This document shows, piece after piece, positions 60,597 to 64,000 of a stretch of 64,000 nt of DNA. Under the pieces are notes generated by a model that was not told the origin of the DNA, ran no database searches, and saw only the letters and a list, made by a program, of their open reading frames with translations. Each line of letters opens with the position of its first letter. Position 1 is the stretch's first letter. This DNA comes from Actinotalea alkalitolerans (GTDB lineage: Bacteria > Actinomycetota > Actinomycetes > Actinomycetales > Cellulomonadaceae): positions 1 to 64,000 of the forward strand of contig NZ_JAMBPP010000018.1 of assembly GCF_023369855.1 (NCBI RefSeq), given 5' to 3'. Made by a program: the position numbers and the translations under genes.

Positions 60597-62599
60597 CGGC
60601 CACCCTCCGCCCGCGGGCGGAGCGTCTCCCGGACGTACGACCGCCCATCGAGGCTCACCGACCGGGCCCACGACGCTTCCTGCCTCTGGCCAAGCCACAT
60701 CACCTCTACGCGCCGTACCAGACCGTTCAAGCCTGGGACCACGCGCCCAGCGAGGTAGCCGATGCTCACAAACGCACGGCAGGCCGATGCCGGGAGCAGG
60801 AGCGGGCGGCGCCCACCGGCAGCTTCCAGGACATCGGCGGTCGTGAGCCCCTCCCACGGCTGGAGGACGATCGAGGGCACGGCCCCGGGGTGGGAGCCCA
60901 CGTGCCGGACGAACTCCACGAGCCCGTCGAGCGAGCTGACGACCGTCGGACGGTCACCCGGACGTGCCGTGGAGGCGAACCGGGACCGAGCGACGCGCTG
61001 GAGCTGGACCGTCGTGGGACGGCCCGGTCCCTGCACGGACGTGGCACGGACGACGACGACGCCCGTACCGTCCGGTGACGGCCTCCAGGCGTCGAGGAGG
61101 AGCGCTGCCTCACCGACCGCCTTCGAGCGAGAGTAGGGCGAGAACGGGGACGTCTCCGACGACTCGTCCAGCACACCCCTGCGGCCCTGCACGGCCGCAG
61201 AGCTCAGATGGACAAACCTGCGGGCGCCCGCCAGCGCCGAGGCGGCTGCGGCGACCGCGGGCAAGAGCGAGTTCGCTCCCGAAAGGGCCGCTCCCGAGGG
61301 CCCGTCGGGTGCGGCGATCCCCGCCGCGTTCACCACGACCTCCGCCCCCTGGAGGTCCTCGACCAGGGACTGAATCGTCACCGTGCAGTGGCGTGCCCGG
61401 AGGGCGGTCTCCCGTGGGGTCGCCGTCGGGTCGAGCTCGAGCCGTGGTGCCGCGACCTCGACGACCTCGAACCCGTGGGTCCGCAGCTCGGCGACCAGCG
61501 CACCGCCGATGAAGCCGCTCGCCCCGATGACAGCCCACCGCGGAGCGGTGCTCGGTGAGGTGGCCGCTGAGATCCGGCCCTCTGGCATGGGGTCCAACGG
61601 CTCTGCATCCGAGCTGAGGAGGCGGGGGAGCGCCAGGTACACCGCGGCAACCGCGGCGATGGCGATCGTCGACACGGCCGTACCACCGGGAGCACCCGGC
61701 AGTGCGAGGAGCCCGAGCGCCGAGGTGAGGGCCGTGGCACCCGCAACGATGGCCGAGGTCTGCACATGGGTGAGTCCACGGTCGGTCAAGCGCTGGTAGC
61801 AGTGCGATCGGTGCGCCTCGAACCAGCGCTCACCGTTGACGACTCGGCGCAGGAGGGTCACCCCCGTGTCGGCCAGGTAGATCGCGACTGGACCCAGGAC
61901 GGTGATCGCCGGGACGCCCTCGGCGAACGCGGCGAGGCACAGGATCGCAATCGTCGCCCCGAGGAGATAGCTGCCGACGTCACCGAGGAACACCGCACGG
62001 CGCCCGAGGTTCCATGGGAGGAACCCGAGGAAAGACATCGCCAGGACCACGCCCCCAAGGACGAGCCAAGGCAGGCCCATGAGGCCACCGACCGTCGCCA
62101 GGGCCGCTCCCACCACCAAGCCGTGCAAACCGGAGATCCCGTCGAGACCGTCCATGAAGTTGGCGACGTTGACATAGGCAGCGACCGCCAGACCTGCCGC
62201 GGGGACGGCCCACCACGGCAGGTCAGAGACGGTCGCGAGCGCCGCCGCCCCGGCCAGGGCGATGAGCAGCTGCGTCACTGCGCGGAACCGCACGGGGATG
62301 CCCTTGACATCCTCGGCCCAGCCGAGGGCTGCCGCCGCCGAGGCAACCGCGAAGAGGATCACGAGGAGCCTCCTGCCCGCCTGGTCTGGGACGAGAACGA
62401 GGGCGAGACCACCGCCAACTGCGACCGCTAGCCACACCGTCAGACCGGCTCCGCGCAGTGCCGGTGCAGTGTGCGACGAGCGGTCGTTGGGAACGTCCAC
62501 CGAGCCTATGCGGCGTAGATACGGCAGCAGGGCCGTCGGTGCGACCGCGCTCACCGCCAGGACAGTAAGGGCAGCAGCGGTCACCGCTCCGAAGGACAT
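60593..62599 (-). CDS. fused WecA/WbpL-type phosphoglycosyltransferase and SDR nucleotide-sugar reductase
   Basis: A 668-residue fusion. Residues 1-325 form a multi-helix PNPT-family enzyme (WecA/WbpL group) that loads the first sugar-phosphate on undecaprenyl phosphate: NFMDGLDGISG (147-157), FLGDVGSYLLG (204-214) and EAHRSHCYQRL (261-271) are its catalytic loops. A linker of about 25 residues leads to an SDR domain (about 354-640; GASGFIGG 359-366, YSRSK 489-493). Separate genes for these two activities (wbpL and wbpK) are adjacent in Pseudomonas; here they are one frame without a break. The SDR may make the 6-deoxy-HexNAc that the transferase uses at once (inference). Confidence 0.85.
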   Translation of the reverse strand: MSFGAVTAAALTVLAVSAVAPTALLPYLRRIGSVDVPNDRSSHTAPALRGAGLTVWLAVAVGGGLALVLVPDQAGRRLLVILFAVASAAAALGWAEDVKGIPVRFRAVTQLLIALAGAAALATVSDLPWWAVPAAGLAVAAYVNVANFMDGLDGISGLHGLVVGAALATVGGLMGLPWLVLGGVVLAMSFLGFLPWNLGRRAVFLGDVGSYLLGATIAILCLAAFAEGVPAITVLGPVAIYLADTGVTLLRRVVNGERWFEAHRSHCYQRLTDRGLTHVQTSAIVAGATALTSALGLLALPGAPGGTAVSTIAIAAVAAVYLALPRLLSSDAEPLDPMPEGRISAATSPSTAPRWAVIGASGFIGGALVAELRTHGFEVVEVAAPRLELDPTATPRETALRARHCTVTIQSLVEDLQGAEVVVNAAGIAAPDGPSGAALSGANSLLPAVAAAASALAGARRFVHLSSAAVQGRRGVLDESSETSPFSPYSRSKAVGEAALLLDAWRPSPDGTGVVVVRATSVQGPGRPTTVQLQRVARSRFASTARPGDRPTVVSSLDGLVEFVRHVGSHPGAVPSIVLQPWEGLTTADVLEAAGGRRPLLLPASACRAFVSIGYLAGRVVPGLNGLVRRVEVMWLGQRQEASWARSVSLDGRSYVRETLRPRAEGGR

Positions 62600-62619
62600 C
62601 TACTTTGGACCTGTTTCGC

Positions 62620-64000
62620 TCACGAGCCCGACGACCGGCGGGAGGCCGGGACGTGCGGGAGCGGTGGGCAGGCAACCTCACGCATCCACGAGCCGGCACC
62701 GTCGTGCGAGAGGAGACGAGCCCCCCGGACTGCTGAAGCATCGATCCTCGGCACCGGCACGCTCGTGAGGAGCGGGTTCGCGGTACGCCGCTTCGGCTCC
62801 TGGACCGAGAAGAGTTCCTCGGTGAGCTTCTCCCCGGGACGGAGACCGGTGTACCGGATCTCCACATCCTTGCGGCCCGACATCGCGATCAGCGTGGTCG
62901 CGACGTCGACGATGCGGACCTGGTCACCCATCTCGAGGACCATCACCTCGCCGTCCGCGCCGATCGAACCGGCCTCGAGGACCAGCTGGCAGGCCTCCGG
63001 TATGAGCATGAAGTACCGCTCGACGTCCGGGTGCGTCACCGTCACGGGACCCCCGCGCTCGATCTGCGCGGTGAACAGGTGCACGACTGATCCTCGAGAC
63101 CCCAGGACGTTCCCGAAGCGGACCGAGACGTAGCGGCCCGGCTGGGTGTGGGAGAAGTCCGCAGTGAGCCGCTCGGCGGTCCGCTTGCTGTAGCCCAGGA
63201 CGCACGTGGGATCGGCGGCCTTGTCGGTCGAGATGTTCACGAACGTCCCGACCCCGACCTCGGCCGCGGCCGTCAGGACGTTCAACGTCCCCAGGACGTT
63301 GCTCTTCCACGCCTCGAGCGGGAAGGACTCGAGCAGCGGAAGGTGCTTGAGGGCGGCGGCGTGGAAGACGATGTCGGGCGCAGCCGAGCCGAAGACCTCG
63401 CGCAGGGTGTCCAGGTCGCGGATGTCCGCCAGGACGATCTCGTCACCCTCGAGCAGGCCCTGCCCGGTCAGGCTCATCTGGGTGGCCTGCAGGCCGGACT
63501 CGTCCCGGTCCAGGAGGTACAGCTTGGCGGGGTCGAACCGGGCGATCTGTCGGCACAGCTCCGAGCCGATGGACCCGCCGGCACCGGTGACCAGCACACG
63601 GCGACCCGCGATCTGCCCGGCGATCACCTCGGTGTCGAGCACGATCGGCTGGCGGCCCAGGATGTCCTCGAGGTTGACGTCACGGAGGTCCTGGACCGAG
63701 AGCTTGCCCCCGATGATGTCGTGGAGGGGCGGCAGGACCAACGTGTCCAGGCCTGCCGCCGTGGCCGCCTCCGACAGCTCGCGGACCAGGGCGGCATCCG
63801 CCGACGGCAGGGCCACGACCAGGGCCGACGCGTCGTAGGCACGCGCGACCTCGGCGATGTCCTCGCGCGTGCCACGGACACGCACCCCGTCGATGCGCAG
63901 CCGCCGCTTGGAGCGGTCGTCGTCGAGCAGGGCGACAGGGAAGTACCCCGCCTGCTCATCCCTGACCATGCTGCGCAGGAGCCGTCGACCGGCGTTGCCC
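62620..64000 (-). CDS. FlaA1/WbpM/CapD-type nucleoside-diphosphate-sugar dehydratase, 5'-truncated by the window edge
   Basis: At least 460 residues of a long-form polysaccharide biosynthesis protein; the frame is open to base 64000 and the start, including the expected N-terminal membrane helices, lies outside. The linker Rossmann region (VALLDDDRSKRRLRIDGV) is followed by the catalytic SDR (VLVTGAGGSIGSELCRQIA, NISTDKAADPTCVLGYSKRT, FGNVLGSRGSVVHLF, RPGEKLTEELF). It dehydrates UDP-GlcNAc to the 4-keto-6-deoxy sugar. The position of the SDR Tyr or WbpM Met is Leu here (LGYSK). It feeds the SDR-transferase fusion 20 bp downstream. Confidence 0.88.
   Translation of the reverse strand, partial: GNAGRRLLRSMVRDEQAGYFPVALLDDDRSKRRLRIDGVRVRGTREDIAEVARAYDASALVVALPSADAALVRELSEAATAAGLDTLVLPPLHDIIGGKLSVQDLRDVNLEDILGRQPIVLDTEVIAGQIAGRRVLVTGAGGSIGSELCRQIARFDPAKLYLLDRDESGLQATQMSLTGQGLLEGDEIVLADIRDLDTLREVFGSAAPDIVFHAAALKHLPLLESFPLEAWKSNVLGTLNVLTAAAEVGVGTFVNISTDKAADPTCVLGYSKRTAERLTADFSHTQPGRYVSVRFGNVLGSRGSVVHLFTAQIERGGPVTVTHPDVERYFMLIPEACQLVLEAGSIGADGEVMVLEMGDQVRIVDVATTLIAMSGRKDVEIRYTGLRPGEKLTEELFSVQEPKRRTANPLLTSVPVPRIDASAVRGARLLSHDGAGSWMREVACPPLPHVPASRRSSGS

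Overview
This window is chromosomal DNA of a very high-GC Gram-positive bacterium, almost certainly an actinomycete and plausibly a member of Micrococcales (inference; no rRNA gene is present to fix the genus). Reasons: strong G/C third-position bias, many GTG starts, several apparently leaderless genes, actinobacterial small families (DUF5997, DUF6343 and DUF6480 types), a DinB/mycothiol-transferase type protein, a DUF222-HNH protein behind a mycobacterial-type SOS box, and a GlnR-type box before the nitrate genes. I see no rRNA, tRNA, CRISPR array, phage or insertion sequence.

Region 1 (0.3-16.6 kb), housekeeping and stress: nitronate monooxygenase, a permuted-papain hydrolase, an alanine dehydrogenase/carboxyethylornithine synthase-like enzyme, arginine deiminase, a MarR-controlled pair of NmrA-type reductases, a LysR regulator beside a DUF5997 gene, an EAL-DICT protein, and a metal operon (HMA chaperone, P1B ATPase with a CPG motif, Crp/Fnr regulator).

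Region 2 (15-34 kb), metabolism: trpB2 with an alpha/beta hydrolase; a metF-metE operon behind a sequence that reads as a SAM-I riboswitch whose closing helix overlaps the metF Shine-Dalgarno; a luciferase-like monooxygenase with its flavin reductase; ogt-alkA alkylation repair; a 7TM-PAS-GGDEF diguanylate cyclase; and a nitrate assimilation operon (narK, molybdopterin nitrate reductase, FAD/BFD reductase).

Region 3 (34-45.4 kb), accessory: an aldo/keto reductase; a yyaL-type gene broken by a 143-bp almost pure G/C segment flanked by a 16-bp direct repeat; an M23-like/peptidoglycan-binding protein; a TetR/DUF2254 divergent pair with two related palindromes; a phospholipase D family protein; a ferric-reductase-like protein followed by a 33-residue membrane peptide; and a DUF222-HNH protein with an SOS box.

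Region 4 (45.4-64 kb), a surface polysaccharide locus: an LCP ligase flanked by two low-molecular-weight protein tyrosine phosphatases, a BY-kinase/chain-length regulator, nucleotide-sugar epimerase and dehydrogenase, a glycosyltransferase, flippase and polymerase of visibly lower GC, then a leftward operon of fnlC/fnlB/fnlA-type genes (UDP-L-FucNAc pathway), a WbuB-like transferase, a fused initiating phosphoglycosyltransferase-SDR protein, and a FlaA1/WbpM-type 4,6-dehydratase running off the right end. Together these could make, assemble, export, regulate and attach a FucNAc-type glycan to the cell wall.
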